A stretch of 64,000 bases of DNA from contig NZ_LQOL01000059.1 in NCBI RefSeq assembly GCF_002101555.1, positions 29,181 through 93,180 on the forward strand, given 5' to 3'. The position numbers and the translations under genes were made by a program. A model generated the notes under the pieces. The model searched no databases and was not told the origin of the DNA. It worked only from the letters and a program-made list of their open reading frames with translations. Positions 49,933 through 59,276 of this stretch are shown here, piece by piece. Position 1 is the stretch's first letter, and each line of letters begins with the position of its first letter. This stretch comes from Mycolicibacterium canariasense. Its GTDB lineage: Bacteria > Actinomycetota > Actinomycetes > Mycobacteriales > Mycobacteriaceae.

Positions 49933-51501
49933 CTAATCCACCGGCACCGGCGCCCGGGCCTGCGATATCCGTCGCGAACCGATCCAGACCAGCGTCGCGA
50001 CCACAGCGGTGGCGCCGGTGGCGACCACCGCGGCAGCCACCAGAGCGGCCTGCATCCCGGCGGCGCCCGACTCCCTGGCGATCGTTGCCAGCGTCGGCAC
50101 CATCGGTCGCATCTCGGCAGGCAGGACGTCGAGCACGCGCAGTCCCGCACCGGCGCCCAGACCGTCGGTGAGCAGCCGGGTGGGCTCCCCGCCGAGGGCT
50201 GGCAGCGCGGAAAGCCGTGCGGCGGCATGATCACCGGCGGCCCGACTGAACAGCGCCCCCAACCCGGCGACACCGGCCAGGATGCCGATCTGACGCACGG
50301 TGCTCACCATGCCGGTCGCCATACCCGCATCCGGCACGGACACGAACCGCAGTGCCGCATCCGATGTCAGCGCCGACAATCCGCCCAGACCCAAACCGGC
50401 AACGACCGACCCGGCGACGAAATGCGTCCACCCGGTGGCGGCGGTCACGCCGGTCATCATCCACATCCCCACGGCGATGAGCGCCACGCCGGCCGGAATG
50501 GCGACCACCGCCGGCACCCGCCGCGCGCCCAGCATCGCCGCCGGCGCGCCGACGACGATCGCGACCGTCAGCGGCAACGCCCGCAGGCCCGCGTCGAAGG
50601 GGCTGTAGCCCAACGTGTTCATGAAGTACAGCGCGAGATAATTGGTGGCCGCGATGAGCGTCCCGGTCGCGGCGAAGGCAGCCAGGCACACCCCGGCGAA
50701 CCCGGCATTGGCGAGCATGCGCACGTCCAGAAGCGGTGCGGTGGTGCGGGATTCGTGCCGGAAGAAGACCAGCAACGCGACCACGCAGAAGACGCCCAGT
50801 GCCAGCATGCGCGGACTGCCCCAGCCGTAGCGGTTGCCTTCGATCAGCACGTACACCCCGGCGAACAAGCCGGCCGTCAGCACCACGGTGCCGTAGACGT
50901 CGAGCGGTTGCGTCTGCGGTGCAACACTTTCCGTCACCGCGAAAACAGCGATCGTCAGCGCGACAATCCCGATGGGAAGGTTGATCAAGAAGATCGACGG
51001 CCAGCCGTAAGCGGTCACCAGCGCACCACCCAACAGCGGGCCGACCGCCCCGCCGGCACCCATCATCGCCCCGTACAGCGCGATCGCGACGGCCCGTCGT
51101 CGCGGCTCGGGAAACGCCGCGGCGATCAGCGGCAGCGAGACACCGAGCAGCACCGCCCCGGCCGCGCCCTGTACGGCGCGAACACCGTTGAGAAATTCGA
51201 TACTGCGGGCCAGCGCGCACCCCGCCGAGGCGAACAGGAAGACGATCATGCCGCCCAGATACAGCCGGCGCCGCCCGATCCGATCCCCCAGCGTCGCCGC
51301 CGACAGCAGCAGCCCGGCCATCGGCAGCGCGTACGCGTCGACCACCCATTGCAGGCCGGACAGCCTGGCGTCCAGCGACGCCTGGATGTCGGCGAGCGCC
51401 GCGGCCACGATCGTCATATCCAACAGCAACATGAAGACCGCCAGGCAGACCGCGGCCAGGGTCAGGCGGGCGCCACGCTCGGTGAGCCCGCCCGTGGCCA
51501 T
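49933..51501 (-). CDS. DHA2-family MFS efflux pump (14 TMS)
   Basis: A 522-residue exporter of the EmrB/QacA type. Motif A-like GDRIGRRRLYLGGM, motif C-like VGPLLGGALVTAYGW and LDMTIVAAALADIQ are visible. ATG 51501 overlaps the stop of the acyltransferase gene (TGATG). It lies 48 bp upstream of the GNAT gene on the same strand, so it could export the siderophore made by the cassette; alternatively it is a drug pump. Confidence 0.87.
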   Translation of the reverse strand: MATGGLTERGARLTLAAVCLAVFMLLLDMTIVAAALADIQASLDARLSGLQWVVDAYALPMAGLLLSAATLGDRIGRRRLYLGGMIVFLFASAGCALARSIEFLNGVRAVQGAAGAVLLGVSLPLIAAAFPEPRRRAVAIALYGAMMGAGGAVGPLLGGALVTAYGWPSIFLINLPIGIVALTIAVFAVTESVAPQTQPLDVYGTVVLTAGLFAGVYVLIEGNRYGWGSPRMLALGVFCVVALLVFFRHESRTTAPLLDVRMLANAGFAGVCLAAFAATGTLIAATNYLALYFMNTLGYSPFDAGLRALPLTVAIVVGAPAAMLGARRVPAVVAIPAGVALIAVGMWMMTGVTAATGWTHFVAGSVVAGLGLGGLSALTSDAALRFVSVPDAGMATGMVSTVRQIGILAGVAGLGALFSRAAGDHAAARLSALPALGGEPTRLLTDGLGAGAGLRVLDVLPAEMRPMVPTLATIARESGAAGMQAALVAAAVVATGATAVVATLVWIGSRRISQARAPVPVD

Positions 51502-52637
51502 CAGCGCACCCGGGTGACGCGGTGCAGTAGCCAGGCCAGCGGGATGGTCACCACCATGGTCCAGAAGAACAGCCACCACATGGGCCCGGTGTACACCGGG
51601 CGCTGCAGGATCTCCACCATCACGACTTCCATCAGCACCAGGTGGATGAGGAAGATCTCGTATGAGATCTCACCGAGGAACACCATCGGCCTGCTGCCCA
51701 GCAGCCGGGAATACCAGCCCCGGTTGCCCAGGGCCAGCGGCGCCACCACCAGGGTGGCGATGACGGCGTAGAAGACCGTCTTGACCACGGCCTCACTGAG
51801 CTTGGCCGGCGAGGTGGTGGGTTCGCCGGCGATGGGGGTCGACGCGATGAGGTAGCTGATCAGCGCCAGCGGGAGGCACACCACGGCATAGGCCCGGACC
51901 CGCATCGCCTGCAACACCGCCAGCAGCATGCCGCCCAGGAACCAGGCCAAATACGTCGGCAACCACAGCCGCGCGCCGTCGGGCAGTCCGTGGGTGGTGT
52001 GCACCAACGCCAGCCAGGCCGGGCTGATCAACACCAGCCCGAACAACCCGGCGAGCAGCAGGCCCGGCCGCCAGCGCCGCCGGCACAGCACCACCAGCAG
52101 CAGCCACGCAAGCAGCGGAAGCACCACGTAGAACGCCGCCTCCACCGCCAGGCTCCACATCTGGGTCAACCCCTGGTGCAGATAGGAGAACAGGTAGTTG
52201 TCGGTGTAGATCTGCGTGAGGGTCAGGTTGCGCAGCAGGCCGATCCAATTGTGCCCGGGATTCGGTCCGGCCTCGCGAAAGTGGTACACGGCATAGGCCG
52301 CCAGCACCGTGACGACATAGGCCGGCATGATGCGGCGCACCCGGTGCCAGGCATACCGGCGCACCGACGGGGGTGGCATGCCGGCCCGAGCCCGATCCAC
52401 CCAGGGCTTGAACAACAGATAACCCGACAGCACGAAGAAGATCGGCACGCCGATCTCGGCGCGGGACAACACCAGGCCGACGTAGCCGTCGTTGTACCGG
52501 CCGGTGGTGTAGGCCGCATGGGTCAGCACCACCAGCAGTGCGGCCAGGGCCCGCACCCCGGTGAGGGACGCGACACGGTCGACCGTGGTGACCGACTCCA
52601 GACCACCCTGTTCGCGGACTCCGGATTGCAGCGTCAC
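51501..52637 (-). CDS. Membrane acyltransferase 3 family protein (Rv1254-like)
   Basis: A 378-residue multi-spanning acyltransferase (PF01757). TGVRALAALLVVLTHAAY at the start holds the conserved R and H; FFVLSGYLLFKPW and MWSLAVEAAFYVVLP follow. The family transfers acyl groups to sugars or lipids of the envelope. GTG 52637 overlaps the stop of the helicase gene (4 bp), and its stop overlaps the MFS start, forming a tight operon. Confidence 0.86.
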   Translation of the reverse strand: MTLQSGVREQGGLESVTTVDRVASLTGVRALAALLVVLTHAAYTTGRYNDGYVGLVLSRAEIGVPIFFVLSGYLLFKPWVDRARAGMPPPSVRRYAWHRVRRIMPAYVVTVLAAYAVYHFREAGPNPGHNWIGLLRNLTLTQIYTDNYLFSYLHQGLTQMWSLAVEAAFYVVLPLLAWLLLVVLCRRRWRPGLLLAGLFGLVLISPAWLALVHTTHGLPDGARLWLPTYLAWFLGGMLLAVLQAMRVRAYAVVCLPLALISYLIASTPIAGEPTTSPAKLSEAVVKTVFYAVIATLVVAPLALGNRGWYSRLLGSRPMVFLGEISYEIFLIHLVLMEVVMVEILQRPVYTGPMWWLFFWTMVVTIPLAWLLHRVTRVR

Positions 52638-54319
52638 GAGTCCTTGCGGCGTGGCTTGTGTGGGCGGTCCGGCTGCAGATTGATCAGCACACCCTGGATA
52701 CGGGTGTTCTCCAGCTTCTTGTAGACCTCGCGCGGCAGCTTGGCCGGCAACTCCACCAAGGAGTGGTCGACCCGGATCGAGATGTGGCCGAAATCGCTGC
52801 GGTGCAGCCCGCCCTCGTTGGCGATGGCCCCCACGATGGCGCCGGGAGCAACCTTGTGCCGCTTGCCGACGGCGATCCGGTAGGTGGCCAGGTCACTGCG
52901 GGTGCCGTGCTTTTTGCGCTCGCGTCCGCCATCCTCGCGAGGTGCCCGCTCGGTGCGCTCCTTGCGCTTCTCCGGCGGCGGCTCGGTCATCAGGAAGGCT
53001 TCGCCGTCGCGAGACTGCAGTGCGAGCGCCGCCGCGATATCGGCCATCGGGACGTCGTGTTCGCGCGCGTAGTCCTCGATGAGACGGCGGAACAGGTCGA
53101 TGCCCGGGCCGTTGAGCGTGTCGGTGATCGAATCCCGGAACTTCGACACCCGCTGCTCGTTGACGTCGTCGACGCTGGGCAGTTCGGCCTCGACCACCTT
53201 GGACCGGGTGTGCTTCTCGATCGACTTCAGCAGGTGGCGCTCGCGCGGGGTGACGAACAGCAGCGCGTGCCCGGACCGGCCGGCGCGCCCGGTGCGGCCG
53301 ATGCGGTGCACGTAGGACTCGGTGTCGTGCGGGATGTCGTAGTTGACGACATGGCTGATCCGCTCGACGTCGAGGCCACGCGCGGCGACGTCGGTGGCGA
53401 CCAGGATGTCGATGCTGCCGTCCTTGAGCGCGGCGATGGTGCGTTCACGCTGAGCCTGCGCGATATCGCCGTTGATGGCGGCGGCCGCGAAACCGCGGGC
53501 CTTGAGCCGCTCGGCGACCTCCTCGGTGGCCTGCTTGGTGCGGACGAACACGATCATCGCGTCGCCCTCTTCGACCTCGAGCACCCTGGTCAGCGCGTCC
53601 AGTTTGCGCGGACCGGCCACCTGGATGAACCGCTGCGAAATGTTCTCGGCGGTGGCAGTTTTCGCCTTGACGGTCACCTCGACCGGGTCGTGCAGGTATT
53701 TCGAGGTGATCTTCTTGATCGCCGGCGGCATGGTGGCCGAGAAGAGCGCCACCTGCTTGTACTCCGGGGTGTCGGACAGGATGCGCTCGACATCCTCGGC
53801 GAAACCCATCTGCAGCATCTCGTCGGCCTCGTCGAGCACCAGGTAGTCCAGGTGCGACAGATCCAGCCGGCCCTTCTCCAGGTGATCGATGACCCGGCCG
53901 GGCGTGCCGACCACCACCTGCGCGCCACGGCGCAAGCCGGCCAGCTGGGGCCCGTAGGACGAGCCGCCGTAGATCGGCAGCACCTGGATATCAGGCAGAT
54001 GTGCGCCGTAGCGACCGAAAGCCTCGGCGACCTGCAGCGCCAGCTCCCGGGTCGGGGCCAGCACCAGGGCCTGGGTGTTCCTGCTGGTGGTGTCGATCTT
54101 GGACAGAATCGGGATCGCAAAGGCCGCCGTCTTACCGGTGCCGGTCTGGGCCAGTCCGACGACATCGGACCCGGCCAGCATCGCCGGAATGGTGGCGGCC
54201 TGGATCGCCGACGGGGTCTCATAACCGACGTCGGTCACCGCCTGCAGCACCGCCGGGTGAATCTGCAGGTCAGCAAAGGTCGCTTCGGCGTCGGTCGCGC
54301 CGTCTTCAGGGGAAGTCAT
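52634..54319 (-). CDS. deaD: DEAD-box RNA helicase DeaD/CsdA (Rv1253)
   Basis: A 561-residue helicase. Q-motif YETPSAIQ, motif I AQTGTGKT (residues 57-64), motif II DEAD, SAT, and VI HRIGRTGRAG are complete. The C-terminal DbpA-like RNA-binding domain (RIAVGKRHKVAPGAIVGAIA, LPREVYKKLENTRIQGVLIN) follows a basic linker. It unwinds structured RNA during ribosome assembly and cold adaptation. It heads an operon with the acyltransferase. Confidence 0.95.
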   Translation of the reverse strand: MTSPEDGATDAEATFADLQIHPAVLQAVTDVGYETPSAIQAATIPAMLAGSDVVGLAQTGTGKTAAFAIPILSKIDTTSRNTQALVLAPTRELALQVAEAFGRYGAHLPDIQVLPIYGGSSYGPQLAGLRRGAQVVVGTPGRVIDHLEKGRLDLSHLDYLVLDEADEMLQMGFAEDVERILSDTPEYKQVALFSATMPPAIKKITSKYLHDPVEVTVKAKTATAENISQRFIQVAGPRKLDALTRVLEVEEGDAMIVFVRTKQATEEVAERLKARGFAAAAINGDIAQAQRERTIAALKDGSIDILVATDVAARGLDVERISHVVNYDIPHDTESYVHRIGRTGRAGRSGHALLFVTPRERHLLKSIEKHTRSKVVEAELPSVDDVNEQRVSKFRDSITDTLNGPGIDLFRRLIEDYAREHDVPMADIAAALALQSRDGEAFLMTEPPPEKRKERTERAPREDGGRERKKHGTRSDLATYRIAVGKRHKVAPGAIVGAIANEGGLHRSDFGHISIRVDHSLVELPAKLPREVYKKLENTRIQGVLINLQPDRPHKPRRKDS

Positions 54320-54413
54320 GTCAGGAGCAGTCTAGAGCGTGCGCGCCGTCACGCCCTGCAGAGTCGCGTCGCTGGTCCGGGGCCGGGGCGGACCACAGGT
54401 ACGGTTCGGTGTT

Positions 54414-54971
54414 GTGCGAAGGGTTGCGTTGGGGGCGGCGATCGTGACGGGCCTCGTGCTGACGGGGTGTGGATCGAGCGATTCCACCGTCTCCAAGACA
54501 CCGGAGGCCAGCACCCCCGCGTCCGGTCCGCGCACCACGGTCGCCGCACCGGCACCCATCGTCACGCCCACCACCGCCGCGCCCGCACCGGATCCGTGTG
54601 CGGTGAACCTGGCCGCCCCGGAGATCGCCAAAGCGGTGTCGACGTTGCCGCGCGATCCGCGCAGCAACCAGGCGTGGAGCCCGGAGCCGTTGGCGGGCAA
54701 CTACAACGAATGCGCCCCGCTGTCGGTGGTGATCGTCAAGGCCAACACCAACACGCCGAACGCCAACACCAGGGCGGTGATGTTCCACCTGGGCAAGTTC
54801 ATCCCGACCGGGGTGCCCGACACCTACGGTTTCAACGGGATCGACGAGAGTTCCAGCACCGGCGACACCGTCGCGCTCAAGTTCTCCGGCGGCACGCCGG
54901 GGCTGGACAGCGTGGTGCGGTTCCGGTGGAACGGCAACGGCGTGGAGTTGATCGGTAACACCGGCCACTGA
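54414..54971 (+). CDS. lprE: LprE-like lipoprotein (Rv1252c-like)
   Basis: A 185-residue lipoprotein from GTG 54414 (VRRVALGAAIVTGLVLTGC, Cys19 lipobox). A Pro/Thr/Ala-rich linker is followed by a domain with DPCAVNLAAPEIAKAVSTLP and LAGNYNECAPLSVVIVKANT; two Cys could form a disulfide. The conserved position between DeaD and the Rv1251c-like gene supports LprE. A TACGGT hexamer 9 bp before the start could be a -10, giving a near-leaderless mRNA. Confidence 0.82.
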   Translation: MRRVALGAAIVTGLVLTGCGSSDSTVSKTPEASTPASGPRTTVAAPAPIVTPTTAAPAPDPCAVNLAAPEIAKAVSTLPRDPRSNQAWSPEPLAGNYNECAPLSVVIVKANTNTPNANTRAVMFHLGKFIPTGVPDTYGFNGIDESSSTGDTVALKFSGGTPGLDSVVRFRWNGNGVELIGNTGH

Positions 54972-55023
54972 GACGTGGCCGCGAGCGGTAGGGGATGTCG
55001 GCGCTCTCCCCTAGCCTGGGTGC

Positions 55024-58000
55024 GTGTTCGTCGCCGCGGATCGAGTCATCTACAGCGCGTCGGACCTCGCCGCCGCCGCGCGCTGTGAGTACGCGCTGCT
55101 GCGCTCGTTCGACGCACAGTTGGGCCGCGGCCCGAAGGTGTCCTCCTCCGACGAACTGCTGGCCCGCACCGCAGCGCTCGGCCAGGACCACGAGCAGCGC
55201 CACCTCGAGGAACTGCGGGCCGACGGCACCGTCACGGTGATCGGCAGGCCGCCCTACACGGTCGCCGGGCTCGCCGCAGCGGCCGAACAGACCATGGCCG
55301 CGGTGGGCCGCCGGGTGCCGGCCATCTACCAGGCCGCGATGTTCGACGGCCGGTTCGCCGGGTTCGCCGACTTCCTGGAGTTCGAGCCCGGCCCGGCCGG
55401 CGGGCGCTACCGGCTGCGCGACACCAAACTGTCCCGGTCGGTGAAGGTCGAGGCACTGCTGCAGCTGGCCGCCTACGCCGACAGCCTGACCACCGCCGGG
55501 GTGCCGGTGGCGCCGGAGGTGGAGCTGGTGCTCGGGGACGGCGCGGTATCGCGGTACCAGGTGGACGAGCTGTTGCCCGTCTACCGGCCTCGGCGGGCGG
55601 CGTTACAGCGGCTGCTGGACGAGCACCTGGCCGCCGACCGGCCGGTGTCCTGGGCGGACGAGCGGGTCCGCGCGTGCTTCCGCTGCCCCGAATGTGAGCA
55701 GCAGGTCCGCGCGACCGACGACCTGCTGCTGGTCGCGGGGATGCGGACCAGCCAGCGCGCCCGGCTGATCGACGCCGGCATCACGACAGTGCGTGATCTG
55801 GCCGCACACGCCGGTCCGGTGCCCGAGCTGGCCAACCGCACCGTCATCGCACTGACGGCCCAAGCGCGGCTGCAGACCGCCGAACGGGTCGACGGCAAGC
55901 CACCGTTCGAGGTCGTCGATGCGCAGCCGTTGATGCTGCTGCCCGACCCGGACAGGGGCGACCTGTTCTTCGATTTCGAGGGCGATCCGCTCTGGACGGT
56001 GAACGGCCGCGACTGGGGCCTGGAGTACCTGTGGGGCGTGCTGACCGTCACCGACGAGTTCACCCCGTACTGGGCGCACGACCGGGCCGAGGAACGACAG
56101 GCCCTGGTCGACTTCCTGGCCATGGTGCGCAAGCGGATGAAGCGCTACCCGAAGATGCACATCTACCACTACGCGGCCTACGAGAAGAGCACCCTGCTGC
56201 GGCTGGCCGGGCGGTACGGGGTCGGCGAGAACGAGGTGGACGACCTGCTGCGCAACGGGGTGCTGGTGGATCTATATCCGTTGGTGCGCAAGAGCATTCG
56301 GGTGGGCACGGAGAGCTACAGCATCAAGTACCTGGAGCCGCTGTACATGGGCGGTGAGCTGCGCGACGGCGAGGTGACCAACGCCGCCGACTCGATCACC
56401 CAGTACGCCCGTTACTGCGCGCTGCGCGATGACGGCCGCCCCGAGGAGGCGGCCGTGGTACTCAAGGAGATCGAGGACTACAACCGCTACGACTGTCGAT
56501 CCACGCGGCGGCTGCGGGACTGGCTGATGGCCAGGGCCATCGAATCCGAGGTGCCGCCCCGCGGCCCGCAGCCGGTGCAGGCGTTGGGCACCGACGCAAC
56601 GGCCGCGGTGACCGACGGCCTGGACCGGGCGTTGCTGAAATTCGCCGGGGACGGCATCGAGGAGCGCACCGCCGAGCAGACGGCCGTCGCGATGGTGGCG
56701 GCCGCCCGCGGTTTCCACAAGCGCGAGGACAAACCGTACTGGTGGGCACACTTCGATCGGGTGAACAATCCCGTCGACGAATGGTCGGACAACAGCGGTG
56801 TTTTCGTGGCCGACCGCGCCGAGGTCGTCAACGACTGGCACCAGCCGCCCAAGGCACGCAAGCCGCAACGCCATGTCCTACTGACCGGCGAGCTGGCCAA
56901 CGGCGAACTCAACGGTGACGTGTACGCGCTGTACGACCCGCCGGCGCCCGCGGGGTTGGCCGAGGACCCGGACCGTCGCGCGTTCGGTTCGGCGACCGTA
57001 CTCGAGTGCGACGATCCCGAAGTGCCGACGCAGGTGCTGATCTGTGAGCGGGAACCCAAGGGCGCCGGCCCGTTCGACCGGTTGCCGTTCGCGCTGACAC
57101 CGGGCCCGCCCATCAACACCAGGCCGCTGCAGGAGTCGATCGCCGACACCGCGGCACGGGTGGCCGCCGGGCTGCCCAACCTACCGGCCGACGCCATCAC
57201 CGACATCCTGCTGCGCCGCGCGCCGCGCATCGTCGGCGGTGGCCCGCTCCCGCGTACCGGGGATGTCGCCGCCGACATGACGACCGCCCTGCTGGCATTG
57301 GACTCCTCGTACCTGGCGGTCCACGGCCCTCCCGGAACCGGTAAGACCTTCACCTCGGCCAAGGTCATCGAACGGTTGGTCAACGGGCACGGCTGGCGGG
57401 TCGGTGTGGTGGCGCAGTCACACGCCGTGGTGGAGAACCTCTTCCGCGATGTGATCGCCGCGGGGGTCGACGGCACCCGCGTCGGCAAGAAGATGAACAC
57501 GGTCAATGCCGGGTGGACCACGTTGACCAATCCGGAGTTCGCCGGGTTCATTGCCGACAACGACGGCTGCGTGGTGGGCGGAACGGGCTGGGACTTCGCC
57601 AATGCCAACAAGATTCCGCGGCTGGCGCTCGACCTGCTGGTCATCGAGGAGGCCGGTCAGTACAGCCTGGCCAACACCATCGCCGTGGCGCCGGCGGCCC
57701 GGAACCTGACGCTGCTGGGCGATCCGCAGCAGCTGCCGCAGGTCAGTCAGGGCACCCATCCGGAACCGGTCGACGAGTCGGCGCTGGGCTGGCTCGTCGA
57801 CGGCCACCACACCCTGCCGCCGGAGCGCGGCTACTTCTTGGACTTCTCGTTCCGGATGCATCCCGCGGTGTGTGGGCCCGTCTCCCGGTTGTCCTACGAC
57901 GGCCGACTGCAGGCACGCGAAGACGTCAGTGGCGCAAGGCATCTGGACGGCGTGGCACCGGGCGTGCAGGTGCTGGCCGTGGCACACGACGGCAATTCCA

Positions 58001-58434
58001 CCGACAGCCCCGAGGAGGCCGAAGCCATCGTCGCCCGGATCACCGCGCTGCTCGGCACCGCGTGGACCGACGAGCACGGCACCGTCGCGCTGGATCAGCA
58101 GCATGTGCTGGTCGTGACGCCCTACAACGCCCAGGTGGTGACGCTGCGCCGCGCGCTGGACGCCGCCGGGCTTACCGGTGTCGAGGTGGGCACCGTCGAC
58201 AAGTTCCAGGGCCGGCAGGCCCCGGTCGTGTTCGTCTCCATGGCGACGTCGTCGGCCGACGAGGCGCCGCGCGGAGTCTCGTTCCTGTTCAACAGGAATC
58301 GGCTCAATGTGGCGGTGAGCCGCGCCAAGCACACCGCGTTCATCGTGCGGTCGGCGCTGTTGACCGATTATCTGCCCGCGACGCCCGACCGGCTGACCGA
58401 ATTGGGGGCGTTCCTGGCGTTGACCGGCGGCTGA
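55024..58434 (+). CDS. RecB-like nuclease / superfamily I helicase fusion (Rv1251c-like)
   Basis: A 1136-residue protein. N-terminal TM0106 RecB-like nuclease region (IYSASDLAAAARCEYALLRS; ESK-like RDTKLSRSVK, residues ~1-200), a Cys cluster CFRCPEC near 220, an RNase H-like YprB domain (LFFDFEGDPLW, MHIYHYAAYEKS) and a C-terminal SF1 helicase: GPPGTGKT near 766, LVIEEAGQ, GDPQQLPQ, TVDKFQGRQ and NVAVSRAKH. It probably acts on nucleic acid ends, but no exact role is established. GTG start. Confidence 0.9.
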   Translation: MFVAADRVIYSASDLAAAARCEYALLRSFDAQLGRGPKVSSSDELLARTAALGQDHEQRHLEELRADGTVTVIGRPPYTVAGLAAAAEQTMAAVGRRVPAIYQAAMFDGRFAGFADFLEFEPGPAGGRYRLRDTKLSRSVKVEALLQLAAYADSLTTAGVPVAPEVELVLGDGAVSRYQVDELLPVYRPRRAALQRLLDEHLAADRPVSWADERVRACFRCPECEQQVRATDDLLLVAGMRTSQRARLIDAGITTVRDLAAHAGPVPELANRTVIALTAQARLQTAERVDGKPPFEVVDAQPLMLLPDPDRGDLFFDFEGDPLWTVNGRDWGLEYLWGVLTVTDEFTPYWAHDRAEERQALVDFLAMVRKRMKRYPKMHIYHYAAYEKSTLLRLAGRYGVGENEVDDLLRNGVLVDLYPLVRKSIRVGTESYSIKYLEPLYMGGELRDGEVTNAADSITQYARYCALRDDGRPEEAAVVLKEIEDYNRYDCRSTRRLRDWLMARAIESEVPPRGPQPVQALGTDATAAVTDGLDRALLKFAGDGIEERTAEQTAVAMVAAARGFHKREDKPYWWAHFDRVNNPVDEWSDNSGVFVADRAEVVNDWHQPPKARKPQRHVLLTGELANGELNGDVYALYDPPAPAGLAEDPDRRAFGSATVLECDDPEVPTQVLICEREPKGAGPFDRLPFALTPGPPINTRPLQESIADTAARVAAGLPNLPADAITDILLRRAPRIVGGGPLPRTGDVAADMTTALLALDSSYLAVHGPPGTGKTFTSAKVIERLVNGHGWRVGVVAQSHAVVENLFRDVIAAGVDGTRVGKKMNTVNAGWTTLTNPEFAGFIADNDGCVVGGTGWDFANANKIPRLALDLLVIEEAGQYSLANTIAVAPAARNLTLLGDPQQLPQVSQGTHPEPVDESALGWLVDGHHTLPPERGYFLDFSFRMHPAVCGPVSRLSYDGRLQAREDVSGARHLDGVAPGVQVLAVAHDGNSTDSPEEAEAIVARITALLGTAWTDEHGTVALDQQHVLVVTPYNAQVVTLRRALDAAGLTGVEVGTVDKFQGRQAPVVFVSMATSSADEAPRGVSFLFNRNRLNVAVSRAKHTAFIVRSALLTDYLPATPDRLTELGAFLALTGG

Positions 58435-58467
58435 GGCTACTTGTCGGACCCTCTGCGAGAATGGGTC

Positions 58468-59273
58468 ATGTCCAGCGCCGCAACGTCTTTGGAGCCAAAA
58501 GAACGGTTGGCGGTGCTGTTCGACGAGATCGGTGAGTTGTGCGGGCAACGCAACGCCATCGACGGTCGGCTGGTCGAGATCGTCGCCGAGATCGACCGCG
58601 ACGAGTTGGCCGGGATGACCGGCTGCCGCTCGATCGCAGCGCTGGTGGCCTGGAAAACCGGGGCGACACCCCGCAACGCGGAGACGATGGTCGCCGTCGC
58701 GCACCGCCTCGACGAGTTCCCGCGCTGCGCCGACGGTTTACGCGAAGGCCGGTTGTCGTTGGATCAGGTCGGGGTGATCGCCTAACGCGCCGCCGACAGC
58801 GCTGACGGATTTCCGACCCGGACCGATGCGTTCATGAGCCTGGTCGAGGCCGGCTGGGACACCGACGCCGCAGCCCGCCCACACGGCCAGCACACCACCG
58901 TCATCGTGCACGTCGACGTCGACCGACCCGCCGCCCTGCACCTCAGCCCGATCCTCACCGACCAGGAACGCCAATACCTGCTCTGCGACGCCACCTGCGA
59001 AGTCTGGTTCGAGCGCCACGACCGCCCGATCGGCACCGGACGGTCCACCCGCGGCATCACCGGCTGCACCATGCCGGCCAGATCACCATCACCGGCCCCG
59101 CCGATCGCCTCGTCGTCACCGACACCGACGGACAACCCATCGATCGCGGATCCCTGGCCCGGCCACCCAGCACCGCCCCACCAACCGTCAACCCCTACAC
59201 AGGCCCGACCGGGGAACGCGCCCAATGGTGGTGGTACCAACCCTTCCAACCACCACCCACCAGCGACAACTGA
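58468..59273 (+). pseudogene. Broken DUF222/HNH endonuclease-like gene
   Basis: Starts like an intact DUF222 gene at ATG 58468 (SSAATSLEPKERLAVLFDEI). At 58783 a TAA interrupts it after VGVIA. The same frame then resumes in DGFPTRTDAFMSLVEAGWDT and CDATCEVWFERHDRPIGTGR, showing that a middle part is deleted. At about 59060 the HNH core is missing, and the tail (ITITGPADRLVVTDTDGQP up to TGA 59271-59273) is in a different frame. Three lesions make it a pseudogene. It is a relative of the intact gene at 15618. Confidence 0.8.
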
Positions 59274-59276
59274 CCG

